Assembly: GCF_002240565.1 (NCBI RefSeq)
Contig: NZ_MZMO01000001.1
Span: forward strand, 1,302,001 to 1,366,000
Length of the DNA stretch: 64,000 nt
Source: Clavibacter michiganensis subsp. insidiosus
GTDB lineage: Bacteria; Actinomycetota; Actinomycetes; Actinomycetales; Microbacteriaceae
Direction: 5' to 3'
Below the pieces are notes generated by a model, which was not told where the DNA came from, ran no database searches, and saw only the letters and a list, made by a program, of their open reading frames with translations. Each line of letters opens with the position of its first letter. Within the stretch, counting starts at the first letter, position 1. The translations under genes were made by a program, and so were the position numbers. Positions 1 to 8,341 of this stretch are shown here, piece by piece.

Positions 1-224
1 TGGATGTCCGGGTTCTGCGCGTTCCAGACGTCCGCGACCTTCTGCAGGTCCTTGAGCCAGGCCCAGTACGTGAGCGTGACCTTCTCGCCGGCCTTCGCCG
101 CTGGGATGACCGGATCGGAGTTGACCAGCCTCCCGCCCGGCGCCGAGCACGACGCGAGGGCCAACGTGCCCGCGGCGGCGGCCCCCACCCCCAGTGCCTG
201 TCTCCTGCTGATCGAATGCGTCAT
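1..224 (-). CDS. ABC transporter substrate-binding lipoprotein, N-terminus (partial)
   Basis: Only the first ~74 codons are in the window; the gene runs off the left edge. The N-terminus MTHSISRRQALGVG carries a twin-arginine motif, then an Ala-rich stretch ending in the lipobox LASC, so the product should be Tat-exported and lipid-anchored outside the membrane. The mature part (EKVTLTYWAW...VADVWNAQNPDI) matches the opening of family-1 extracellular sugar-binding proteins. A GGGAGGG ribosome site lies 5 bases before the ATG, and the nearby upstream ATG meets a stop at once, which fixes the start. Permease genes would be expected beyond the edge. Family call is firm; the substrate is unknown. 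Confidence 0.85.
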   Translation of the reverse strand, partial: MTHSISRRQALGVGAAAAGTLALASCSAPGGRLVNSDPVIPAAKAGEKVTLTYWAWLKDLQKVADVWNAQNPDI

Positions 225-343
225 CGCATCCCTCCCGTCGTCGTCGATGGCAGATGGGCCGGAGCCCACGATCACTCTAAGCGCGCGACGAAACCTATTC
301 CTAACCTGTGGTCGGGATTCCTGGGAGGCCGGCGGGAGGCGCC

Positions 344-604
344 TCAGCGGCGCGCGCCCCGGTTCCGCACGGCCCACTCGAGGGCGTGCATCGCTTGATC
401 CTTCGTGAGGCGCGTCTCGAGTCCGCAGTGCGGGCACTCGATGCGGTAGGTCGAGCGCAGCGGGACCAGCGGCACGAAGAAGACCGTGAAGCGGAGGGTG
501 CGGTGGAGCACGCGCTGGGCGCTCGTCACGCCGCAGCGGAGGCACGCGAAGGTCACGATGACGACGAGGGTGTCGCGGGCCCGGGTGCCGAACAGGAGGA
601 TCAC
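344..604 (-). CDS. Small zinc-ribbon protein
   Basis: This 86-residue protein has two Cys pairs, CLRC near residue 21 and CPHC near residue 58, as expected for a zinc-ribbon fold. A hydrophobic/basic stretch separates them. The GTG start is preceded immediately by GGGAGG, and an in-frame TAG lies just upstream, so this GTG or a slightly internal GTG is the start. It is transcribed away from the NfeD-like gene. Short zinc-ribbon proteins of this kind are common and uncharacterised in Microbacteriaceae; no specific function can be given. Confidence 0.7.
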   Translation of the reverse strand: MILLFGTRARDTLVVIVTFACLRCGVTSAQRVLHRTLRFTVFFVPLVPLRSTYRIECPHCGLETRLTKDQAMHALEWAVRNRGARR

Positions 605-787
605 CTCCCGAGGCTACGCGCGGCGCGCGGAGCATGGGCCGTGGAGCGGCCCCCGGACGAGGAGGCGACGCCGGATGGATCACCCGGTACGTTCGGAGGA
701 CACGCATCCAGCAGATCGGCCCCGCATGACCCCGCACCACGTCGGCGCGCACGTCACCCCGGCGGCGGCCTGCCCGGAAGCCGCGGC

Positions 788-1276
788 GTGATCGTCTTCG
801 TGGTCGTGGGCGCCGTCGGCCTCCTGCTCCTTCTCTCCAGCATCGTGCTCGGCGACCTGCTCGACGCCATCGGCGGCGGCGACGGCCTCGTCTCCGGCGT
901 CGCGCTCGGCGCGGCCCTCGCCATCTACGGCGTCGGCGGCGTGCTCGCCGACCAGGCCGGCATCGGATCCGGCGGGGCCATCGCGATCGCCGTCGCCCTC
1001 GCGCTCGTCGCCCTCGTCGTGGTGCAGCTCACCGTCCGCTTCGTCGCGAAGCAGGAGAGCGGAGGCTCGTACTCGCCCGTCGGGATGGTCGGCGTCGTCA
1101 CGTCGCCCACCTCGGCCACGGGCGGCGAGGTGCGGCTCGAGCACATCCGCGAGCTGGAGCGGCGGCTCGCCATGAGCGCCGAGCCGCTCGCCGTCGGCAC
1201 CCGCATCCGCGTCGTCTCGGAGGACGGATTCCGCGTGCACGTGGAGCCCGACGCCGACGCGGACCCCCTCACCTAG
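788..1276 (+). CDS. NfeD-like membrane protein
   Basis: The 162-residue protein has two or three hydrophobic segments in its first ~95 residues (VFVVVGAVGLLLLLSSIVLG and IAIAVALALVALVVV). A small soluble domain follows (PVGMVGVVTSPTS... to GTRIRVVSEDGFRVHVEP) that resembles the OB-fold of NfeD proteins. The flotillin gene starts 31 bases downstream, and NfeD-flotillin pairing is a recurrent arrangement, so the two probably form one membrane-organising complex. The GTG start is chosen because it sits directly before the first membrane segment; the ribosome site is poor, so the exact start is uncertain. Confidence 0.75.
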   Translation: MIVFVVVGAVGLLLLLSSIVLGDLLDAIGGGDGLVSGVALGAALAIYGVGGVLADQAGIGSGGAIAIAVALALVALVVVQLTVRFVAKQESGGSYSPVGMVGVVTSPTSATGGEVRLEHIRELERRLAMSAEPLAVGTRIRVVSEDGFRVHVEPDADADPLT

Positions 1277-1307
1277 CAGCACCCGTCCCAACGAGAGGAA
1301 CCATCCC

Positions 1308-2762
1308 GTGGACCTGATATCCGGCGGCACCACAGCGATCGCCGTCATCGTCGTCATCGTCATACTCGTGGCGCTGGTGGCGTTCATCGCCTCCCGCGTC
1401 CGCCGCGTCCCGCCGAACCAGGCGCTCGTCATCGTCGGCCGCAACGCCGAGAAGAGCGAGGGCGGCGCCGGCTTCTCCAGCCCGCAGAAGGTCATCATCG
1501 GCGGCCGGACCTTCATCTGGCCGATCTTCCAGGAGGGCTTCACGCTCTCCCTGGAGCAGTACCAGACGAGCGTCACGGCCGAGGCGCGCGACGCCAACTT
1601 CATCAAAACCGCGGTCGTCGCGCCCGTCAACTTCAAGGTGACGGGCACCGAGGACGGCGTGCGCCGCGCCGTGCAGCGCTACCTCCTCCAGCAGGACGCC
1701 CTGCCGGAGATCGTGCGCCAGTCGCTCGAGGGCGCGATCCGCGGCCTCATCGGCGACCGTCCCGTCGACGAGCTCGTGAAGAGCTTCTCCGTCGTGGCGC
1801 AGGAGGCCGTGAACCAGACGAAGAACGACCTCGCGGAGCTGGGCCTCCAGATCGAGACGCTCAACGTCCGCGAGATCACGACCCCCGGAAGCTCCTACCT
1901 CGACGACCGGGCCCGCTCGAACGCCGCGCGCGCCCGCCAGGTGGCCGAGGTCGCGGAGGCCGAGAACAAGCGGATCTCCGCGCTCGCCGCGATCGAGAAC
2001 GACCAGCAGACCGCCGAGCGCCAGCTCGAGCTCGACCTGCGCCGCGCGGCCATCAAGGCCGACACCGACCGCGCCAACGCGACCGCCTACGCGGCCGGCG
2101 AGCTGGCGAAGGCCGAGCAGGACCGCCTGGTCGCCGACCAGGAGCGCACCGCCGTCGCCGCGCAGGCCGAGGTCTCCAAGGAGCGCCTGCGCATCGACGT
2201 GGAGCTCCCCGCCGAGGCGCGCAAGTACGCGACCGTCCAGGACGCGCAGGCCGCGCGCGACGCCGAGAAGGCGAAGGTCGACGTGGAGGTCTACCAGCGC
2301 ACGCAGAACGCCGAGGCGGCGAAGACCGCGGCCGTGAACGAGGCCGCGTCCATCACCGCGCTCGGGAAGGCGAACGCCGACGCGATCCAGGCCCGCGGCC
2401 AGGCGGAGGCCGAGGCGGCCGCCGCGCTCGCCGAGGCGCAGAACAAGCTGTCGACCGAGGCCCTGCAGGCGCGCATCATCGCGTCCATGCCGGAGATCGC
2501 GCGCGAGATGGCGGCTCCGCTGGCGAACGTCGACAACATGACGATCATCTCGGCGGACGGCGCGAACGCGCTCAACCGCTCGGTGGCCGAGAACATGGCG
2601 ACGCTGCCGAAGCTGCTCAAGGACACGACGGGCATCGACGTCGCCACGGCGCTGAGCTCGTTCCTGGGGTCGACCGCCGCGGGCGCGTCGTCGGTCGGCG
2701 CCGGCACGACCTCCGCGGACGTGGGCCCGAAGACGGCCGCGTCCGAGGGCGCCGGGATCTGA
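1308..2762 (+). CDS. Flotillin / SPFH-domain protein
   Basis: The 484-residue protein has an N-terminal membrane segment (about residues 7-27, AIAVIVVIVILVALVAFIA), then an SPFH domain (about 30-200). A long Ala/Glu-rich coiled coil follows (about 200-400, with repeated AEA and ARDAEKAK patterns), then a C-terminal region containing NMTIISADGANAL. This is the flotillin/FloT layout. Such proteins oligomerise at the inner face of the membrane and organise lipid-protein microdomains. A GAGAGGA ribosome site precedes the GTG start. It follows the NfeD-like gene with a 31-base gap. The length is normal and nothing looks damaged. Confidence 0.92.
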   Translation: MDLISGGTTAIAVIVVIVILVALVAFIASRVRRVPPNQALVIVGRNAEKSEGGAGFSSPQKVIIGGRTFIWPIFQEGFTLSLEQYQTSVTAEARDANFIKTAVVAPVNFKVTGTEDGVRRAVQRYLLQQDALPEIVRQSLEGAIRGLIGDRPVDELVKSFSVVAQEAVNQTKNDLAELGLQIETLNVREITTPGSSYLDDRARSNAARARQVAEVAEAENKRISALAAIENDQQTAERQLELDLRRAAIKADTDRANATAYAAGELAKAEQDRLVADQERTAVAAQAEVSKERLRIDVELPAEARKYATVQDAQAARDAEKAKVDVEVYQRTQNAEAAKTAAVNEAASITALGKANADAIQARGQAEAEAAAALAEAQNKLSTEALQARIIASMPEIAREMAAPLANVDNMTIISADGANALNRSVAENMATLPKLLKDTTGIDVATALSSFLGSTAAGASSVGAGTTSADVGPKTAASEGAGI

Positions 2763-2775
2763 TCCCGGTGCCGCG

Positions 2776-2806
2776 GCTCCTCGGGGCGCACGCCGCCCCG
2801 GGGAGC
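2776..2806 (+). terminator. GC-rich hairpin between flotillin and MFS genes
   Basis: A 12-bp stem (GCTCCTCGGGGC paired with GCCCCGGGGAGC, one G-U pair) encloses a 7-base loop. It starts 14 bases after the flotillin stop and ends 5 bases before the MFS GTG start. It has no U-tract. It could end flotillin transcripts or lower readthrough and translation of the MFS gene. Confidence 0.45.
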
Positions 2807-2811
2807 ACGGC

Positions 2812-4026
2812 GTGAGATCCCCGAGCCCGTTCGGGGCGCTGTGGGGCGCGAACGCGCTCTCCAACCTCGCGGACGGGCTCGTCTTCGTCACCATGCCGCT
2901 CGTCGCGGCGGGCCTCACCGACGACCCGCGCGGCGTCGCGGGCCTCGCGACCACGTACGCGCTCGTGCGGCTCCTGGTCGCGCTGCCCGCGGGCGTGTAC
3001 GTCGACCGGCTCGACCGGCGCACGCTGATCGTCGTCGCGAACGCCCTCCGCGGCGTCGCCGTGCTGGGGCTCGCGGTCGCGATCCAGTCGGGCGTGGCGT
3101 CGCTGGCCGTGCTCTACGCGGTCATGGCCGTGGTCGGCGTGCTCGAGAGCGCCGCCGACGGTGCGGCGGTCGCCGTGCTGCCGTCGATCGTGCCGGGCGA
3201 CCGGCTCGACCGGGCGAACGCCCGCATCACCGGCACGCAGCTCGTGGCGGACGAGTTCGTGGGACCGCCGCTCGGCGGGATCCTGTTCGCGCTCGCCGCC
3301 GCGGTGCCCGTCTACGCGACCGGCGGGCTGTGGGTCGCGGCCGGGGCGGTGGCGCTCGCGCTGCCGCGGCGCGCCCGCGACGTCCCCCTCGCCTCCCCGG
3401 CGACGGATGCGCCGCCGTCCGTCTTCCGCGAGGCCGCGGAGGGCGTGCGCTGGCTCGCGGGGCACCGCGTCGTCGGATCCCTCGCCCTCCTCGGCGGCCT
3501 CGCCAGCGTCGGCTACATGCTCCCGTTCTCGGTGCTCGTGCTCTTCGCGGGGGAGCGGCTGGGGCTCGACGCCGTCGGGTACGGCGTGCTGCTCGCCGCC
3601 AGCGCGCTCGGCGGCCTCGCCGGATCCGCGATCGCCGCGCCGCTGCGTGCCCGCCTCGGCTCCCGCCGGACCATCACCGCGGCCCTCGCGCTGGGCGCCG
3701 CGAGCCTCGGCGGGCTCGCCGTCACTCGGGATCCGATCGTCGCCGGGATCCTGCTCGCGCTCTACATCCTGCACGCCGTGGTCTGGAGCATCTGCGCGAC
3801 CACGCTCCGCCAGCGGCTCGTCCCGGCGGATCTCCTCGGGCGCGTGGGCGCGGCCGGCCGGGTCGTCGGCCTCCTCGGCCTCGCGGCCGGATCCGCGCTG
3901 GGCGGCGCGCTCGCGACCTCGGGCATCGCGCTGCCGACGGTCGCGGGAGCCGTCGTCTTCTTGGGATGCGCGGTGCTCGCGGTCGTGGCGCTGCGCGGGG
4001 CGGCGGACGTCGACCGTAGGTTCTAG
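2812..4026 (+). CDS. MFS transporter (drug/siderophore exporter type)
   Basis: A 404-residue, very hydrophobic protein with about 12 membrane segments. The loop motif VDRLDRRTLIVVANALRG after TM2 is the MFS signature for cytoplasmic loop 2-3. The N-terminus FGALWGANALSNLADGLVFVTMPLVAAGL resembles the EntS/macrolide-efflux branch of MFS. The family predicts proton-driven export of a small molecule; the substrate cannot be read from sequence. The GTG start follows a strong hairpin. The G+C is typical, and the low-G+C islet begins immediately after its stop codon. Confidence 0.85.
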   Translation: MRSPSPFGALWGANALSNLADGLVFVTMPLVAAGLTDDPRGVAGLATTYALVRLLVALPAGVYVDRLDRRTLIVVANALRGVAVLGLAVAIQSGVASLAVLYAVMAVVGVLESAADGAAVAVLPSIVPGDRLDRANARITGTQLVADEFVGPPLGGILFALAAAVPVYATGGLWVAAGAVALALPRRARDVPLASPATDAPPSVFREAAEGVRWLAGHRVVGSLALLGGLASVGYMLPFSVLVLFAGERLGLDAVGYGVLLAASALGGLAGSAIAAPLRARLGSRRTITAALALGAASLGGLAVTRDPIVAGILLALYILHAVVWSICATTLRQRLVPADLLGRVGAAGRVVGLLGLAAGSALGGALATSGIALPTVAGAVVFLGCAVLAVVALRGAADVDRRF

Positions 4027-4053
4027 TCCCGGGGTGCTGGTGACGCGTCCATT

Positions 4054-4906
4054 TCATTCAGATGGAGTCCCGTCATTACTGTTAGGGAGCGCATCAACAT
4101 CTGACCCATTTGTCGCAGTCGGCCTGATATCGGTTCCAGTTTTCCAAATTTCTGCATATTTTTCGCGAATCGCCGTGCTGGCGGCCTCGTCCGCGATGGG
4201 TGTTATTACGCCAGGTCGCTTGGTGATGGAATTCAGGCTGCTCCCAAATATGAGAACATCGCCACTTTCAGTGATGTAGAACCGATCATGCAGCTCCTTG
4301 CGGTTGACGTATCGCAGTCGTGGGGGTTCGTTGAAAACGCCTAATGTGCGGGCAAGAGAATCACGCTTCTGTCGCAGCTGATGATCCGATGTCAATACGC
4401 GCCGAACTGAAGACGAGCTACATAGATCGCCGAGTTGCCGCGCGTCAAGATAAGGATCCACTAGCAAGCCATTACCAAGGCTGGCAAGGAAATCAAGTAT
4501 TCGCACGTACGCGACTGGGTCTTCAGGATCGATAATTACTGACAGTACGGAGTCGGAGTCGGCTAGAGGCTCGGGGGGGGGGGGCATCGAGATGGCGAGG
4601 CATTGCATCTCCGGTTGGCGTGAGTCGAACGGCTGCTGCCTCGCGTGAGTCGACCCATCCGAGTCTGGACATGTACTCCACGATATCTTCACCTGCACGA
4701 ACTGGAACGTCGGCGAATTGACGCTGTAACTGCAAGGCAAATTGCCTACCTAAAGTCAATGTATTTAGTGACGAAACCGTAGGGCGCTTGCGCAATGGCG
4801 CGCGTACATACTCGATTATCTGAGTGGAGCTGATTTGAGCTCCGTATTTCGTAACTGCCGAGATGTACTTTAGGGCAAGATGAGCTTCTTCTTCTGCCAG
4901 CTTCAT
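4054..4906 (-). CDS. Putative wHTH + PLD-like protein split by a C12 tract
   Basis: Two overlapping frames together make one ~283-residue protein. The first (from the ATG at 4906) starts MKLAEEEAHLALKYISAV and ends its winged-helix-like part with RLTPTGDAMPRHLDAPP. A 12-C run on the coding strand (4573-4584) then throws it into a frame that stops near 4523. With 11 C, translation continues ...PPPEPLADSDSVLSVII to a stop at 4054. The second half has LHDRFYI and LIFGSSLN, resembling phospholipase-D-like/MIT_C-like domains in which His-Asp-Arg replaces HKD (inference). Flanking in-frame stops fix the ends. The gene sits in DNA far less G+C-rich than its neighbours, so it was probably acquired. 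As written it is out of frame: phase-OFF, a pseudogene, or a read error. Confidence 0.55.
4573..4584. repeat. 12-base G/C homopolymer
   Basis: A run of 12 G on the + strand (12 C in the coding sense of the minus-strand gene). It is the longest homopolymer in the window and falls exactly where the two gene frames must join; 11 or 14 C would restore one frame. Confidence 0.95.
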
Positions 4907-4993
4907 GCCGTAATGATACGACGGCTTGCCTACTCGGGCTCAGAGCAGTTTGCTTCGCTAGGACCAGGAGAACACGGGCGGCAATAAATTGGC

Positions 4994-5875
4994 CTAGCCC
5001 GCGTTCGGCAGCCGCACCTCCACGAGCCCGCCGGTGACGCGGGTCTCGAAGCGGGGCTGCGGCGCGGTGGCGGGGCCGTGGATCACCTCGCCGGTCTTCA
5101 GGCTGAAGACGCTGTCGTGCCACGGGCAGGTGACGCACGCCTCGCCCGTCTTCGGATCCGTGCCGAGCTCGCCCTCGTCGAGGGGCGCGGAGAGGTGGCT
5201 GCAGGTGTTGCTCAGCGCGTCCACCGTCATGCCGTCGCGGCGGACGAGGAGCGGGAGACCGGCCACGTCGCGCTTGGCGAGGCGGCCGTCGGGCAGCTCG
5301 TCGAGGTGGCCGAGCTCCTGCCAGCCGACGGGGAAGCGGTGCGGCACGTCCTCGGCGTGGTTGGCGCCGGCCGCCTGGCGGTACGCGAGGTGGCCGCCGA
5401 GGAAGCCGCCCGCCGAGACGAGGCCGAGGCCCGCGAGCCCGAGGACCTTGCCGCTCGTGTGCTTGCCGCGGGCGCGCTGGATCCACGACAGGCCGTACAG
5501 GCCCGTCGCGAGCGCGTTCGCCGCGGAGTGCACGATGCCGACGCGCATCTGCTGCTCGTGCAGCTGCGACCAGTCGGCGTAGCCGGAGACGATGGAGGGC
5601 GCCGCGCTGAGGATCCCGACGCCCACGAGCGCCCGGCTGGCCTTCTCGTTGCCCGGCAGGAAGTCCAGCACGGCGGAGGAGACCCACGCGCCGGTCGGGA
5701 TCAGCACGGCGACCGGGTGCAGCGGGTGCCCGAACGGCACGCCGTGCAGCAGGTCGGCCAGCGCCCGCGGCTTGAGCAGCGCGGTGACGACGGCCTTCAC
5801 CCGGTCGACGATCGGGTCGAGCGCCTCGGCGTCCTCGATCTTCGCGATGGCCGCGACGAGCTTCAGCTCCCGCAT
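4994..5875 (-). CDS. Rieske [2Fe-2S] protein with DUF2231-like membrane domain
   Basis: The 293-residue protein has an N-terminal part with several hydrophobic segments (about 35-165, including HPLHPVAVLIPTGAW and IVSGYADWSQL), typical of DUF2231. A C-terminal Rieske domain follows. The cluster ligands are visible as CSH...CPWH, each giving one Cys and one His. It is probably a membrane-bound electron-transfer protein; its partner is unknown. The ATG start is supported by AGGAG 7 bases upstream; an upstream in-frame extension lacks one. No other gene clearly shares its operon. Confidence 0.88.
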   Translation of the reverse strand: MRELKLVAAIAKIEDAEALDPIVDRVKAVVTALLKPRALADLLHGVPFGHPLHPVAVLIPTGAWVSSAVLDFLPGNEKASRALVGVGILSAAPSIVSGYADWSQLHEQQMRVGIVHSAANALATGLYGLSWIQRARGKHTSGKVLGLAGLGLVSAGGFLGGHLAYRQAAGANHAEDVPHRFPVGWQELGHLDELPDGRLAKRDVAGLPLLVRRDGMTVDALSNTCSHLSAPLDEGELGTDPKTGEACVTCPWHDSVFSLKTGEVIHGPATAPQPRFETRVTGGLVEVRLPNAG

Positions 5876-6077
5876 GGGGTCTCCTGCCGGTTCCGGCGCC
5901 GCCGTCGGCGCGCTGAGTCCAGGCAACGCCCGACCGGGAGCAGTGACAAGGGCGCGCGTTCCGCGATGAGGGTACGGGCGCCCGCATCCCTGGCCCGCGC
6001 GACGTCGCCCGGGCCGACCAGGTGGTCGGCCCGGGCGTCGGGCAGTGCGGTGGTGCGATGCGCCGGAGCGCGGTCCG

Positions 6078-6974
6078 CTATGGCGTCGGCATCCCGCCGT
6101 TGACGTTCAGCGTCTCGCCGACCACGTAGCTCGACTCGTTCGAGGCGAGGAACACGTAGGCGGGCGCGAGCTCGGCGGGCTGGCCGGCGCGGCCGAGCGG
6201 GGTCTGCTCGCCGAACTCGGGCAGCGCGTCCTCGGGCTGGCCGCCCGCGGTCTGCAGCGGGGTCCAGATCGGGCCGGGCGCGACGACGTTCACGCGGATG
6301 CCCTTCGGCGCCAGCTGGCCGGCGAGGCCCTTCGAGAACGCGTTGATCGAGGCCTTGGTCGTGGCGTAGTGCACGAGGTTCGGCGACGGCGCGTAGGCCT
6401 GGATCGACGACGTGTTGATGATGGACGAGCCGGGCTTGAGGTGCGGCAGCGCGGCCTTCGTGATCCAGAACATCGCGTAGACGTTGGTCTTGAAGGTCAG
6501 GTCGAACTCCTCGTCCGAGATGTCCTCGAGCGCGTCGACGTTCTGCTGCTTGCCCGCGTTGTTGACGACGATGTCGAGTCCGCCGAGGCCCTCGACCGCC
6601 TTCGCGACGAGCTCGCGGCTGAACTCCGCCGTGGCGATGTCGCCGGGGATGGCGACGGCCGTGCGACCGGCCTCCTCGATGAGGGCGACGACCGTCTTCG
6701 CGTCCTCCTCCTCCTCGGGGAGGTAGGAGAGCGCGACGTCGGCGCCCTCGCGGGCGTAGGCGATCGCGACGGCCGCGCCGATGCCGGAGTCGGCGCCGGT
6801 GACGAGGGCCTTGCGTCCCTCGAGGCGGTTGGATCCGCGGTACGTCTTCTCGCCGCGGTCCGCGGTGTCGTCGAGCGCGGAGTCGAGGCCGGGGCCGTCC
6901 TGCTGCTGCGCGCTGGGCTGGATGTCCGCGTACATCTTCGTCGGGTCCTGGAACGTGTACTGGTCGGTGCTCAT
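6078..6974 (-). CDS. SDR oxidoreductase of the general-stress (YdaD/YhxC-like) group
   Basis: The 298-residue protein has a ~50-residue N-terminal extension, then a Rossmann nucleotide-binding motif (LVTGADSGIGAAVA). It has NNAG, a catalytic Ser in NTSSIQA, the YxxxK pair in HYATTKAS, and VNVVAPGPIWTPL. Proteins with this extension (MSTDQYTFQDPTKMY...) belong to the Bacillus general-stress SDR group; the true substrate is unknown. It lies 46 bases after the four tiny acidic genes on the same strand and is probably the last gene of their operon. The stop is close to the window's ordinary G+C background. Confidence 0.9.
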   Translation of the reverse strand: MSTDQYTFQDPTKMYADIQPSAQQQDGPGLDSALDDTADRGEKTYRGSNRLEGRKALVTGADSGIGAAVAIAYAREGADVALSYLPEEEEDAKTVVALIEEAGRTAVAIPGDIATAEFSRELVAKAVEGLGGLDIVVNNAGKQQNVDALEDISDEEFDLTFKTNVYAMFWITKAALPHLKPGSSIINTSSIQAYAPSPNLVHYATTKASINAFSKGLAGQLAPKGIRVNVVAPGPIWTPLQTAGGQPEDALPEFGEQTPLGRAGQPAELAPAYVFLASNESSYVVGETLNVNGGMPTP

Positions 6975-7020
6975 GCGTCTCCTGGTGCTGTGGTGTGCGT
7001 GCGGGAAGTGGGGGAGTGGA

Positions 7021-7314
7021 TCAGGCGGGCGGGGTGTCGTCCAGGTCGATGTCCTGGCCGGCGAGCTCGTTGTCGGCGAGCACGGGCTCGGCCTCGCCGT
7101 CGACGCCGAGGACGTCGGCCGTGGGCTCCGCGTCGGCGCCCATGACGGCGTCGTCGTCAGGCTCCTCGACGGGCTCGTCGGTGTCCGGGAGGACGGTCTC
7201 GCCGGCGACGGCGTCGTTCACGACGGTCTCGTTCGCGAGGGCCTCGGTGTCGAGCGCGGTGTCGTCGCCGGTGGAGTCGTCAGCGGGGGTGGCGGTCGCG
7301 TCGGTCACGGTCAC
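7021..7314 (-). CDS. Small acidic, probably disordered protein
   Basis: A 97-residue protein made almost wholly of D, E, A, T, V and P, with no hydrophobic segment and no Cys. The GTG start overlaps the stop of the preceding gene (GTGA), showing translational coupling. No domain is recognised. Composition suggests an intrinsically disordered, very acidic protein. Its position between other such proteins and a stress-type SDR suggests a stress role (inference). Confidence 0.7.
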   Translation of the reverse strand: MTVTDATATPADDSTGDDTALDTEALANETVVNDAVAGETVLPDTDEPVEEPDDDAVMGADAEPTADVLGVDGEAEPVLADNELAGQDIDLDDTPPA

Positions 7315-7595
7315 GCACCGGCCTCGGGCTTGGGGTGGCCGGGGATCGAGTCGCCGCTGAGGTTGAGCTCGTCGGGATCCACGTCGATCTCGCCGACGTC
7401 GTCGGGGCCGCCCGATCCGGGGAGCACCTGCACGTCGTCCGCGGCGGCGGGGACGTCGTCGGAGACACCCTCGCTCTCGACGATCTGCTCGCTCTGCTTG
7501 ACCTGCGTGTCGTCCTCGCTCTGCGAGATGAAGTCCTTGTCCTGGCGCGTGTCCGAGGTGTCGGCGGGCGCGAGGCGGGGGTCGTCGGTGTCCAT
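7311..7595 (-). CDS. Small acidic, probably disordered protein
   Basis: A 94-residue acidic protein beginning MDTDDPRLAPADTSDTRQDK and ending DSIPGHPKPEAGA. A TAGCGT box ends 7 bases before the ATG, which marks a leaderless start and argues against a longer in-frame version reaching 7646. It overlaps the next gene by 4 bases. No known domain; it is rich in D, Q and S. Confidence 0.7.
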   Translation of the reverse strand: MDTDDPRLAPADTSDTRQDKDFISQSEDDTQVKQSEQIVESEGVSDDVPAAADDVQVLPGSGGPDDVGEIDVDPDELNLSGDSIPGHPKPEAGA

Positions 7596-7697
7596 GCGTC
7601 CGACGCTACGCTCGGCCTCCCGCGGCGTGTGGCGGCGTTCAGGCAACGCGCATGTGCGGCGTCCGGGACCCGTCGTGGCGGCGCGTCACGGGGCGGA

Positions 7698-7853
7698 TCA
7701 CTGGTCGTCCGGCCCCTCGCCGAACGGGTCGGGGGCGCCATCGCGGGCGTCCTCCTCCGCGGCCTCGGCCTGCTCGGCCACCGAGTCGGCGTCGATGGGC
7801 GCGGGCTCGGCCAGCGGGTCGTTCGGGGCGTCGGCGGCAGCCGGATCCGTCAT
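7698..7853 (-). CDS. 51-residue acidic protein
   Basis: A very short reading frame (starts MTDPAAADAPNDPLAEP, ends PFGEGPDDQ). Its ATG lies one base after the stop of the upstream acidic gene. It has the same composition as its neighbours (about one third D/E, with Ala and Pro) and no hydrophobic segment. The tight spacing and matching composition support a real gene; its function is unknown. Confidence 0.6.
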   Translation of the reverse strand: MTDPAAADAPNDPLAEPAPIDADSVAEQAEAAEEDARDGAPDPFGEGPDDQ

Positions 7854-7854
7854 G

Positions 7855-8166
7855 TCAGCGGCCCTCGGGGTCGACGTGCCCGGCGGCGTCGTCGGCGGGC
7901 GCGCTCATGTGCGAGTCGGCCGCGGTGACGGAGCGGTTGTCGGGGACCTCGGGGTAGGCGGCGCTCGCGGGATCCGCGTCCTCGACCTCGAGGGTGTCCT
8001 CCTCCGCGTGCCCGTAGCCGGTGCCGCCCGGCTCGCGGACCGCGTCGCCGACGCCGGCGGGAGCGCCGTCGGCGGAGACCACGTCGTCGACCGTCACCAG
8101 CCCGTCGGGATCGCCGGGTCCGCGCCCGGTGCGGATGCCGTCGGTCGGGTCGTCTGCGTCGCTCAT
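7855..8166 (-). CDS. Small acidic, probably disordered protein (operon leader gene)
   Basis: A 103-residue acidic protein starting MSDADDPTDGIRTGRGPGDP. It is the first gene of the run of tiny acidic genes. A TAGGGT box sits 7 bases before the ATG, and the spacer is GGGGAGC, so both a leaderless and an SD start are possible. The longer in-frame version reaching 8430 is rich in W, R and P and looks like out-of-frame translation, so it was rejected. Confidence 0.65.
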   Translation of the reverse strand: MSDADDPTDGIRTGRGPGDPDGLVTVDDVVSADGAPAGVGDAVREPGGTGYGHAEEDTLEVEDADPASAAYPEVPDNRSVTAADSHMSAPADDAAGHVDPEGR

Positions 8167-8341
8167 GCTCCCCACCCTACGAGCGCCGATCCGTCGCGAC
8201 CGGACTCCCGCGGATGTGCACGGGGCTGCCGGCACCCTGCGGCTCCCCGGTTGACTGGCGTCTCCCGTCCACGGGCCCCCGCCACTCCGGCAGATCGGCC
8301 GCCGAGCGCCCGACGCGACGGGCAGGGGAGGCGACGGCCAC

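Noticed and set aside
4344..4535. Plus-strand frame in the AT-rich islet
   Set aside because: Antisense to the PLD-like gene; no ribosome site and no family resemblance.
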